The notes under the pieces: model-generated
Told to the model about the DNA's origin: nothing
Database searches by the model: none
What the model saw: the letters and a program-made list of their open reading frames with translations, nothing else
Program-made: the position numbers and the translations under genes
Part shown: positions 23,801 through 33,228 of the stretch, piece by piece
Layout of the letters: each line of letters begins with the position of its first letter
Numbering within the stretch: the stretch's first letter is position 1
Source: Amaranthus tricolor
Taxonomy: Eukaryota > Streptophyta > Magnoliopsida > Caryophyllales > Amaranthaceae
Assembly (NCBI RefSeq): GCF_026212465.1
Contig: NC_080058.1
Location: 1,639,501-1,703,500, forward strand
Reading direction: 5' to 3'
DNA: 64,000 bases

Positions 23801-26800
23801 GAAAAATAAGTGAATTAAGTACTCGACTACTCTTATTAGAAAGGTGTGTATGCAACAGCGCAAGTCTCACAAGACTAGTTTATAAAAAATAAGTGAATGA
23901 AGTACTCGACTACTCGTATTAGAAAGGTATGTATGCAACTGCCCAAGTCTTGCATGTTACAAGATCCCACATCGATAAAATAGTGGGTTGTGGACTTGTA
24001 TATATATTGGGTGGGCTATTCTTCTACTACCATATGGTTTTGGAAAACAATGAACCTCACAAAGTGTATGTGCAAGTCTATACTCTTGACTCATGGGTTT
24101 GTGGGCCCGAGCCCACGGGTGTCTGGTGTCCATACGAGTGGGCCACAGTGAGATTATGTGACAAATTGTCATGGCCTAATATCACAAAACTAGTTTGTGA
24201 AAAATAAGTGTTGATATACATATCAGTTTTCTACCTTGATCGTGAACATTTGTGTTTTTTGCTTGTTTGTGTCAAGAGCACTTTTCTACCTAGCTGTAAT
24301 GCTTTTTTCATCCAGTGATATTTTCTGAATAATTATTCAGGTTCCATGTATTTGGCATAGGGCAGAGAAATGTCGGTTTTAGTGTCCGAATTGAAGTCAA
24401 AACTGGATCCAGCATATCAGTAAGTTACACCATTAGTTTCGTTGTATGAATGTGTTGATTTCCTTCTCTTCCTCTATATTTTTACCGTTTCTTGCATGTT
24501 TGGATTCTTGGCTAAATCATTCAGGAAGTGGTTATTAGTCCGGGAAATCGAACAGCCGTGTCCAGTAACAACTTTCTCAGAGTGAATCTTATTGGAGATT
24601 TTGGTGGTTATACGAATATTCCATCGTTTGAGGATTTCTACCTAGTGATACCAAGGGAGGTATATTTTCTTGATGTGCAGACAAACTTTATTTGATTAAA
24701 CCAATGAATTTCGAAGAAATATGTCTGAGTATTTCCTTTTTTCGACTTATTGGTTTTTGAAGCATGGACCAGGCGAGCCTCCGGATTTAGGAAGAAACTT
24801 TTCGATGTGGATGTTACTTGAGAGGGTTAGATTCACTTTGGATGGCCTTGAGTGCAACAAAGTTGGAGTCAGTTATGAGGCTTTTAATGGTCAGCCAGAT
24901 TTCTGCACATCCCCTTACTGGAGTTGTTTGCACAACCAGCTGTGGAATTTTTATGATGTTAGTTCTTATCGAATTTAGGAAGTCACATTCTTAAATATTA
25001 TTTGTCGAAGTTCTCACTGGCCGCAACCTCCTTATCTCTTTTGATAAGGGTATGGTCTGCCGCCACCCAACCCTCCCAAGAGATATTACTGGGTATGAAT
25101 GTATGATGATGACGATGATGATTCTAAAATATTATTGATATTGTATATTTAAAATTTTTCACTTCTAATCGACTTAGTAATGTTAGTACACTAGGTACAT
25201 GGTTCTGTTGGTTACTCATAGAAAAACATGTACTTCATGGTTTATAGTAGGATTGAAACTATTTTAGTTCTGAATACAAAAATTGTTTTACAGGCTGACC
25301 AGAATAGAATTGCTCGAAATCAGCCACCGTTATATGGCTTGGTTGGAAGGTTTGAAAGGATAAACGAGCATCCAGTTGAGTACGCCTTTCATATTTTACT
25401 TGTCTGGAAAGTTCTTCGTATGCTGTCATTGACTGGAAAAATGCACGCTAGGGTGCAGGGCCTCGTTCATTTTCCTTTGGGATAACTGAATCTCTTAACA
25501 CTGATCTTCTGATTGAATTAGCAGCTGATGACATTGAATATGTTTATAAGAGGTTAGTCCCCCCATTTCATTTATGCATTTACAGGTAGACCTATCAAAT
25601 TGGTGGGTGGAAGAAACGTATCAAATCGATGACGATAGAGGGAGTAAGATATCATCAAATGGTGAATTAGTACATATACCAACACCATTTGTCGATCCAA
25701 AGAAGGAAAAAGAAAAACCCCAATTTGATTTTTCATTCTTCCTCAAACACCCGTTATATGTCACCATTCGAGTATTCGTTAACTGATTTGAATAACATTA
25801 TCAGTCTACGTATACTGCGATAGTCTTAACTTTTGTTTCGGTGGCATGTGTTTTAGGAGTCCGGGGAAGATTTTAGGTATTACTGTCCCGACCTTTGAAG
25901 CACTCGCACAGTTCGGAATTGCAGAGATAAAAACACAGAACATCGGTGCAGTTGAAGCATCATACAGCCTGACAGTATGCCTTAACAATACTAATGTTTA
26001 AACAACCAATATTATTTTGTAGTTTGTACACACATCTTATCCTTTTTTCTGTCTTATACCAGTTCAAATGCTCAGAAGGTGTGATAATGATGGAGGTACC
26101 TAATTACAACATTTTCCTTATGTTTCTTTACATTTCCTCGACTGTACTCTCCGTTGCTCGATACTTTTTTCACACTGTGTTATTGCAGGAACAATTTGTT
26201 ATCATGAAGCCCCAAGAAATTGCTACACGATCATTTAAAATCTTTCCAACTACCGATCAAGCTTTGAAATATGTTTGTTCTGGTAGAGTTTTTGGCTGAA
26301 TTCGGATTTTTTTTTTTTTTTTTTCGTATTTTGTATCTCATTTTAGTCTAGATTAGGATTTCATATTTCCAGGCTTAGAAGTTTTCTTTGAATGCAGCAA
26401 TTTTGAAAGACTCGGAATACGCTGAAATCGACAGAGCTGAGTGCCAATTCACCACCACAGCCACAGTCCTTGACAACGGAACTCAGGTAATAGTTAGTAT
26501 GGCATTAGATCTAAAATTTGAAGTGTACTAGCAGAAATTAGATCATAAGTTTAAGGTATGTTTCCTTAAAAGTTTGTGCTTGCGAATTACTGGATTAATC
26601 AGCAATTCCGTTCCTTACCCCAATGTCATTAAGTGGACCCGTCTAGAGTGGGGTTCGGGGTCAGATGTACGCAATCTTACCCTTTGTTGTTAGTGATAAT
26701 ACTAACAAAAAAGTGGTTTCCTATTGGCCTTGTAACAAACATCATGTGTAGTTTCACAAAAATAAAAAGTGCACATGATTTAATGAGTCATTTTACTATA

Positions 26801-28238
26801 GTAATCCATCATAATTCGAAATCAATGATATGTAACTATAGATTATCATTGGTCCTGCTCTTTATGTTTGGAGAAACTAATTATGGATTATCATTTTACA
26901 AATAGTAGTAATTTCTAGCTTAACATTGATCTTGATCTTTATTAATATTTGTACATACTGCAGGGAATGCCCTTTCAGCCACCAAAGACAGACAGAGCAA
27001 GTTTCTTTGAAACTATCAAAGACTTATGGAAGAAGTTCTGGAGTGGTTTGTCAGACTTCATTACAGGAAAGACTTGCAGGTATATCATCTGTATGGATAT
27101 TGTCTAGACCTATCAAATCAGTCTAGTCGGATCTGATATAACAGGTCATATTTGCTTTTTTATTTTATTGTTATTGCAGTAAATTACCATGTAAATTTTT
27201 TCTTTTAAAATTTTAAATTTTTTTTGTCTTATTATATTGGATCAAAACAACTTGTCAAATTATAATTGTGGAATATTAACTCAAAATTCAAATATAAAAA
27301 TTGACGAAAAATAGTAGACAATAAGTTTATAACTCAAAATTTTGAGGTACGCTAAAAGGGATTTGATCGGTCAGATTGGGTCAAAGTCTAATATTGTCCA
27401 ATTAAATAATGGTTGTTACTTTTTCAAGTTTTTAGAATTGAATTTTCCTAGAATGTAATGACACCAATATTAGTGAAATCAAGATTTTCTGCTTTCTAAT
27501 TGATGTCACCTTATTTTGGGTAGAAGCAAGTGTACTGGATTCTTTGACTTCCATTGCCACATTCAATATGTGTGCATCAGTTGGGTCATCATGTTTGGCC
27601 TATTCTTGTCCATCTTTCCTACAGGTAACAAATTTTATTATTTATTCAACTTAAAATTCAATAAAACACTTGATTTCAATAACAATGACTTTTGTTCCTG
27701 GGATGCAGTTCTTGTACTACTGTGGCTTTTACATCAAAAAGGACTCTTTGATCCGCTTTACGACTGGTGGGAAGATAATTGTTGGGAAGGTGAGCCGCGG
27801 CACAAAAGGCATAGAATCGAGCTTGAACATCACAACATTCATCATAAGAAACATCGAGCTCACCATCACGGAGCACACCACCATCATCACAATATGCATG
27901 GAGCTCACCATCATCATCGTAAAAACCAAGATGTGAAGTGTAGGCACACGAAGAATCATGGTGAGCTAGATCATCACCATGCAGCACATCGACTAAATAA
28001 TGATTATGAGCAGTTTTTGCATCGTGTCCACAAAGACAAGCATAAACATAGAAAGCATCGAACGGACGGACGTGTGATCGAGCAGTTGCAGTCGGATTGT
28101 AAACAGGATGGGGTTCGGCATCACAGACATAGAAAAGAGAAGAGAATTATCAAAAGGACTTCTGAATTTCAAATATATGACAACGATGATGTACATGAAC
28201 CAAACAAGGATGAACGTCATTTATTCGATAGCATATAA
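20804..28238 (+). CDS. HAP2: HAP2/GCS1 gamete fusion protein
   Basis: Eighteen exons: 20804-21076, 21996-22139, 22676-22764, 23183-23222, 23367-23424, 23517-23577, 24341-24419, 24525-24659, 24763-24957, 25294-25374, 25452-25552, 25857-25974, 26063-26095, 26189-26282, 26398-26486, 26964-27079, 27524-27624, 27709-28238. Phases close throughout; 778 aa, or 765 from the in-frame ATG at 20843, which sits directly before the hydrophobic signal peptide. HAP2 is the sperm-surface fusogen that merges gamete membranes, and its ectodomain has the class II fusion-protein fold. Seen here: conserved ectodomain pieces ([41 protein letters not shown]), the signature HAP2-GCS1 block (residues 313-358, [16 protein letters not shown] and [10 protein letters not shown]), one transmembrane span (about 586-615) and a long His-rich basic cytosolic tail (about 625-778). 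Expression is expected in the male germline; no regulatory motif was identified to show it. Confidence 0.96.
21230..21655. repeat. Tandem repeat, about 157-bp unit, HAP2 intron 1
   Basis: The phrase GTGTCATAT recurs at 21241, 21397 and 21555. Each unit contains the GACTATGTACATCTCGAGTC-type phrase and an internal related half-unit (GACTTTGTACATCATGAGTC). About 2.6 copies. No coding potential. Confidence 0.8.
22092..22620 (+). repeat. Triplicated exon-2 end plus splice donor, about 202-bp unit
   Basis: Unit 1 starts in exon 2 (22092) and runs through the real donor GTATGA into intron 2. Units 2 and 3 begin near 22293 and 22495 and repeat the coding end ([13 protein letters not shown] in unit 2). 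Unit 2 keeps a perfect CGA-GTATGA donor copy; unit 3 has GAGCATGA, which destroys the GT. Units are about 85-90 percent alike by eye. Confidence 0.88.
23651..23955. repeat. 83-bp tandem array in HAP2 intron 6
   Basis: The phrase AAGTRCTYGACYACTC recurs at 23651, 23734, 23817 and 23900, an exact 83-bp period, about 3.7 copies. The last copy is interrupted by the segment 23950-24183, after which the unit resumes (TCACAAAACTAGTTTGTGAA). Confidence 0.88.
23950..24183 (+). mobile_element. Small insertion inside the 83-bp array
   Basis: About 230 bp of unrelated, GC-richer sequence splits one repeat unit between AAGTCT and TCACAAAACTAG. It contains AGATCCCACATCG, GTGGGTTGTGGAC and GGGCCCGAGCCCACGGG, a style met in plant TRIM or LTR fragments. 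No convincing target duplication or terminal repeats. The long open frame across it is not a gene. Confidence 0.5.
25008..25125 (+). mobile_element. SINE-like 3' end in HAP2 intron 9
   Basis: Reads GGGTATGGTCTGCCGCCACC, then CCTCCCAAGAGATATTACTGG and GTATGAATG, ending in a GATGATGATG-type repeat. This is the layout of the common dicot SINE/RTE-linked 3' tail. No pol III promoter boxes were clear, so it is probably 5'-truncated. Confidence 0.55.
26610..26695 (-). mobile_element. SINE-like fragment in HAP2 intron 15
   Basis: Reads CATTAAGTGGACCC, GTGGGGTTCGGGGTCAGATG and TACGCAATCTTACCC, the recurring phrase of Au/TS-type dicot SINEs, apparently in the opposite sense to the copy in intron 9. 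Ends are not defined. Confidence 0.5.
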
Positions 28239-28665
28239 CATGAGTTGTATAAGAAAAGATGAATTTTAGCAAAATTTCTTGATATTTTGCCCACAAATGG
28301 AATCTATTGATTCTTAAAGGCATTGTAGCATGTGTATACAAGAGAAGGTGAATCAAATTAGTAGTTAAAAAGATGTATTTTACTTTTCTTAATAACCAAA
28401 TTATAAACTTCCATTTCATCATGTAAGCATTGGAAGGAGGATCGGTAGGATGATAGAAAGACATTAGAAGCCCGAACTATGTGGTGGAATGACCTGAACC
28501 TAACCCTACCACACCCATTACCCGTTCCTCGCCTTTTACTCATAGCTCTTTGCCGTTTCTAATCTTCATGGAAACTTATAAGCACTGATCGGACTATTCC
28601 AAACCCAACCATAGCTAAACAACCAGTTGACATGCCCAAGTTATAGTGTCATAATAACGTGCCTT
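28239..28665. other. Convergent 3' region between HAP2 and the THA8-like gene
   Basis: The two genes end 428 bp apart tail to tail, so this holds both 3' UTRs. A short polyadenylation-like AT stretch is present, with no other feature. Confidence 0.6.
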
Positions 28666-31084
28666 CTAATCCAACTCACTATCTGTTTTCCATTCTTGAT
28701 CTTCAAAAAGATCTTCAGGAGGATCATAAACAGAATAACCAGGAAAAAGCTCCAAGAAGTCTGCTTTAACTTTCTCCCTCAATTCGGGATAGGGGACTAG
28801 CCCCTTCAGAATGACACGAAAAGGAAGGGAAAGAGGGGGATCAGGGGACTGCCTCATTTCATCATATATTTCCATTGCCTCATCAGGCAGTCCATTGTCC
28901 AAAAAACCCCGTATAATATCACCAAAGGTGTGCTGATCAAACAAGACCTCTTCTTTCTTTAAGTCGCCCCATACCCGTTTTGCTTCCTCTACTTTTTTGT
29001 TCCTTGCGAGCATCATGAGCATGTCTCTGTAAAAGAACATGTCTGGTCTGTACCATATCTCTTTGCGCACAACATCGTACAACTGTAAGAAGGAAAGAAG
29101 TTGATTTCAGCAAATTATTCTCCATATAGTGCAAATATGTTCCGAGGAGAGAAACATGAATTAGAAGATTCAGTTTTCACTATTTGATCCTGAAAAGAAA
29201 TTACTCTGTACGGGAAAGGTAACCACAGGGGAAAATGCGGTAACGGTCACAATTGTAGTAACAAAACAAGTGATGCGGTAACGGTCGTACCGTCAAATAT
29301 CGGCTGAAATCATGAGATAACCAATGACTCAGCCTAAAATACTGTTTTTTTACGCCTTGACATACATATCAGTTGGATAGATTTGAAAGCCTTTATTAAG
29401 CAGCCGATTCGATATGTCGCAGGCGCCTTGTTTTTGCACTATGCACCTACCTTACCGAAGGATGAATATTAATTTCGAGTTTGCCGATATGTTGACATCT
29501 CTAAAAGAGGCAAGAATAGATGTAAGCAGCTACTTGAAAGACCCGACATGATGAGATTGAAAATAGTGATGTCAGTAGAGGTATGTGAAGGCCATCTGCA
29601 TATGATCATCTGGATGATCAACAACTCTAGAGCAAGAGTTTCTAATGTAACATACTAGTCAAAATTTCCTTTCAATTTTCGATCACGAACTCTCTTAATT
29701 TCTCTTCATGTAGTAATACATAATCCCTAAGAATTGTATATAGTCCATACTCCATTTGCTCATCTACATTGCTCATAAACCCAAGCAGAACAAAAATGAA
29801 TACTCTACCTCCATCAAGAACATGTCTGATTAACAACATTTTCAAAGCCATCCACGCCTTTCTCAAACCATTTCTTCCTTCATTCCACTCTTTTTCAAGG
29901 CTAATTACATATTATTAATCGCCAACAAAAGTAAAAACAGAAATTTGAAACCAATGACTTTCCCGACTTCTACAGTCAAGGAAAAGACATGATTCATTCA
30001 TGCACTCTACAGGATATCTTCAAGTAACAGCTCATCTACAACCCCAATAAATAACCAGATTAACCAGATTCGGAGGCAATACACTTCAACTACAACATGC
30101 TACAGCGCTTTGATTATGTCCATCAAAGGAGAAGTTTTTTGTAAATCAAAACTGGCTTCTTTGTTGATTAGAACTAAAACTTTACCAGTCCAGACAATTG
30201 TTTGAGTAATTTATGGCTATCAAAAATGGTTTTACTTCTTAAAATCAATATTTGCAGCTTAAGCCCATTTCTTTACAGATCAAAAGAACTATTTGACAAA
30301 CCAAGAATGATACTTTCTTACAGTTTAAAGATTAAAATAGTAAGATGGCCTTAAACAATTACATAAATCCCATAAATCATCATAATCAAGGAAACTCACA
30401 TCATGCATTCCAACAAAAACCCAAAAATTAACACCAAAAACTATATATAAATATGCAAAATAATTTAATGTAGTGTTTGGGACAAATATTTCATTTCAAA
30501 TTATGGATTTCAATTATGAAATCATAAATGAAGAATTTGAGAATGACAAGGTTTGGGTAGTCATTCTCAAATTCTCAACTTCAACTACTTTAAAAACAAT
30601 GGTAAAATTTGAACCAAACACAAATTCGAAAATAGATTTGAGCCAATTTCAAATTTCCAAATGAAATCATTGTTTCCAAACATGACGTAAAGAATATTAC
30701 CTTCATGGAAAGAAAGACTTGGTTTTGGCGTTGAAATTCAGCAAGAACTGAAACAAGGTCAGATTTAAGAAGGCGGGAAACATTAGATTGAATACAACGT
30801 TGAAGACGAATAGGATTTGATTGAAGACGCTTCAATTCTTTCGCAACAATTAATCCTTCTTTCCCAATTTCTTTCTTTCTCCTCCATATTGATATTCTAT
30901 TTGGGTCCCTCCACACTCCTCCAGCTGATGATGAACTTGTGCTAAATTGGGGTTTTTTGAAATCAGGGTTTAGGGTTTTAGGATAAAGAAGATTAGTTTC
31001 TAGGGTTGAATTTGGAATTGGTGTTGAAATTGAAATGGCGATTACTCGACGAAGACATTGTACAAAACGAATGTAACCTGACAT
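28666..31084 (-). CDS. THA8-like PPR protein (At1g62350 group)
   Basis: Two exons, 31084-30701 and 29082-28666, 266 aa, phase 0 junction K-L. After a Ser/Thr/Arg-rich presequence (about residues 1-65) comes the conserved block SIWRRKKEIGKEGLIVAKEL, then short PPR-type helices: YRPDMFFYRDMLMMLARN, KKVEEAKRVWGDLKKE, HTFGDIIRGFLDNGLPDEAM, and the conserved end LPFRVILKGLVPYPELREK. This is the small plant-specific PPR group around THA8, whose founding member binds a plastid group II intron (ycf3-2) in maize. The present protein is probably an organelle RNA-splicing cofactor (inference). The start is the ATG at 31084; the frame opens further to a TTG at 31105, which is not needed. The intron carries a MITE 18 bp from the donor. 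Confidence 0.9.
30471..30683. mobile_element. MITE in the intron of the THA8-like gene
   Basis: Terminal inverted repeats: TAGTGTTTGGGACAAATATT at the left against TCATGTTTGGAAACAATGAT read from the right, with shared TTTCATTT further in. The interior also has inverted symmetry. Resembles hAT-type MITEs with TGTTTGG ends. Target duplication not clear. Confidence 0.6.
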
Positions 31085-31939
31085 GGAAGAATTTAATGGC
31101 GGCAATTGGGAAATTAGGATTGGAATTGGGTTTTTAAATTGAGTATTGATGCTTTAAATTCATACTTCCTATGTACTTCTATCAAATTTATTACCACTTG
31201 GGATGAATTTGATTAGCTTTTAATATTTTTGAATAAATAATTGAGATACTAAAATATTTGTATTTTGAATTTGAGTTATACTTAATTTCTTGTATATACA
31301 CCATTTAATATTATCTTGACCTATAATAAATATTAAAAATTATAAAAAGTAATACTCCCTTCACATCAATATAATTGTCCCATTTGCTTGGGCACGGTTA
31401 TTAAGGGTGGTGTGGGGTCCATTAAATAGGTGGTAGTTGGGTAAGTAGTGAAGGGTAATTAATAAAGGGTAAGTAGTGAAGAATAGTTGGGTAAGTAAGA
31501 TATATGATGTATATTCATAATTACTTGTGTGAACTAAAGATATTTAGGTAAAAAAAATATTGACAAAAATAGAAATGTGACAATTGATATGGTTTTGTCA
31601 AATAAGGAAATATGACAATTAAAATGTTGTGGAAGGAGTATTATGAAGAAAAAAAAATTCTGAATATCACTAAGGAGTATTGTGAACTAAGGAGTATTAT
31701 TTAGGTAAAAAAAAAATTCATTGTGAATACTAATTAACATTGGATGATTTTAATTTTTTTTAATTTCATTCTAGAAAGATTCTGAATATCACTAAATTTT
31801 TTAAAAAGATACTCGCCAAAAATCATTAACCTCAAATATAACATGAACACTTGCCATAAACATACCACCAAAGTTACACAAAATATAAATAGTAAGGAGA
31901 ATTTCCTTTCATATACACTCACAACAATTAGTCACAGAA
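31085..31939. other. Upstream region of the THA8-like gene, with a MITE
   Basis: Promoter of the THA8-like gene adjacent to its ATG, then AT-rich DNA and the MITE at 31353-31640. No other gene signal. Confidence 0.5.
31353..31640 (+). mobile_element. Stowaway-like MITE
   Basis: Begins TACTCCCTTCACATCAATAT then AATTGTCCC, ends ATGACAATTAAAATGTTGTGG then AAGGAGTA, imperfect inverted repeats bounded by TA. The subterminal TTGCTTGGGCACGGTTATTA is a recurring phrase in plant MITEs of this type. Confidence 0.7.
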
Positions 31940-32670
31940 GTTAAGGAGTTTCTCCAAACTGGGCATTAGGAAGACATTACATTCTATTACACCAATGCAT
32001 AGAGCATGGTCTGCAGTTTGTTATCTTCATATAATGGAATGACCTCCTTGCTTGATCAAGGCTATATTCTTTACACAATGATGCCAACAATGTGTAATAA
32101 TCCACAAGTTGAAGACTTCACCAAAGGCCCTCAATTTCAAGAAACGTAATTTGGCAATGTTAGCCATTTGCGACTTACAAAAGCCACCGATCAAATTTCC
32201 AAATGTGTATAATGTTGGAACTACTCCGATGCTGAGCCTTTATTTCCACGGCTCCATATATCCAACAACATTCCCTAACTTCAAATATCCCCTCATGAGT
32301 GTGTTATATGTCACCTCATTAGAACACAATCCTGCTACAACCTTCTTATCGTAAGATGCTACAGCCTCTTCGAAGCAACCTTCTCTGCAAAGCTCTACAA
32401 TCATCGTGTTGTATGCCACGACATCAGGCTGCATAAGCTTCATCTTCAAACACTGACTTGAAAAGGTAACAGTATCATCATTTTTCCCAATTTCTAGTAG
32501 ACCTTTGAGCGGTGTATTGTTGTATGTCCATGCATCAGACCTCTTTCCCCTATTTATCATTAGCTTCAAAACGTCGAAAGATTCATCAACTGAACCTTTT
32601 TTACAGAGCACATTAATCAATTACAGCATTGTAGACTAAATCAGTGGACAATACCTTTGTCAAGCATCAA
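31940..32670 (-). pseudogene. Truncated PPR pseudogene, copy of 33229-35442
   Basis: Minus-strand frame 32620-32240 reads MINVLCKKGSVDESFDVLKL, QPDVVAYNTMIVELCREG and NEVTYNTLMRGYLKLGNVVG, closely matching the middle of the intact PPR gene next door (NALCKDGSVGESFDILKM, NEVTYGTLMGGYLKSGNIVG). Further down it continues out of frame to a segment like 33197-33139 of the neighbour, after a deletion of about 540 bp. Both ends and several frames are lost, so it encodes no functional protein. Confidence 0.85.
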
Positions 32671-33228
32671 ATCATATTTGTGGGTAGGAAGAGTGAACTA
32701 CAACAAACCTCAATCACAGCACTTCACCCAAGCACAAGTGCACGACTAGCCACCGCCCATCAGAGTACTGAACAACAGCAAAAAAGAGTTCAACACAACA
32801 GAAAATGTCATATATAGCACACACAAACATAAAGCAAGAGTGCGAACTAAACACAACAATGGCAATGGACAGAAAACCTCACCTTAAATGAAGACACAGC
32901 TTAAAATGGCGAAATCACCCAATGAATTCACAAACAAGGAGACGTATCAACTCATACACCAAAACTCCAATTGGTAGGACAAGAGAAGACAGACATGGGA
33001 CAGTGGCACAGTTCCATATGATGAGGTCCCAAGACCGAAAAAACGGCAACCTTATTCACCAACAAATGAAGTAACGATTTTCTCCCTATATAATTTATAT
33101 AATATCGATAAATAAAGATTAGAGTTTAGTAATGAAAGTTTAAGCTTCTCCAAAGAGGGCACACAGAAGACATTGCATTACATTACCCAATGCGGATAAA
33201 TTAGCTTCCACCAAGGCAAAGTAAGGCT
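32671..33228. other. Spacer between PPR pseudogene and PPR gene
   Basis: Holds the 3' UTR of the intact PPR gene. The middle part has no homology that I can see to either copy and no coding signal. Confidence 0.5.

Noticed and set aside
23651..23955. Regularly spaced repeats resembling a CRISPR array
   Set aside because: The whole 83-bp unit is repeated with no unique spacers, and it lies in a plant intron.
23929..24207. 92-codon open frame in HAP2 intron 6
   Set aside because: It runs across the array/insertion boundary and has no family resemblance.
27676..27987. Minus-strand open frames opposite the HAP2 His-rich exon
   Set aside because: They are mirror frames of the CAT/CAC-rich His coding strand, with no independent support.
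32109..32354. Plus-strand open frames over the PPR copies (also 33890-34087 and 34193-34435)
   Set aside because: They are antisense shadows of the minus-strand PPR coding sequence.
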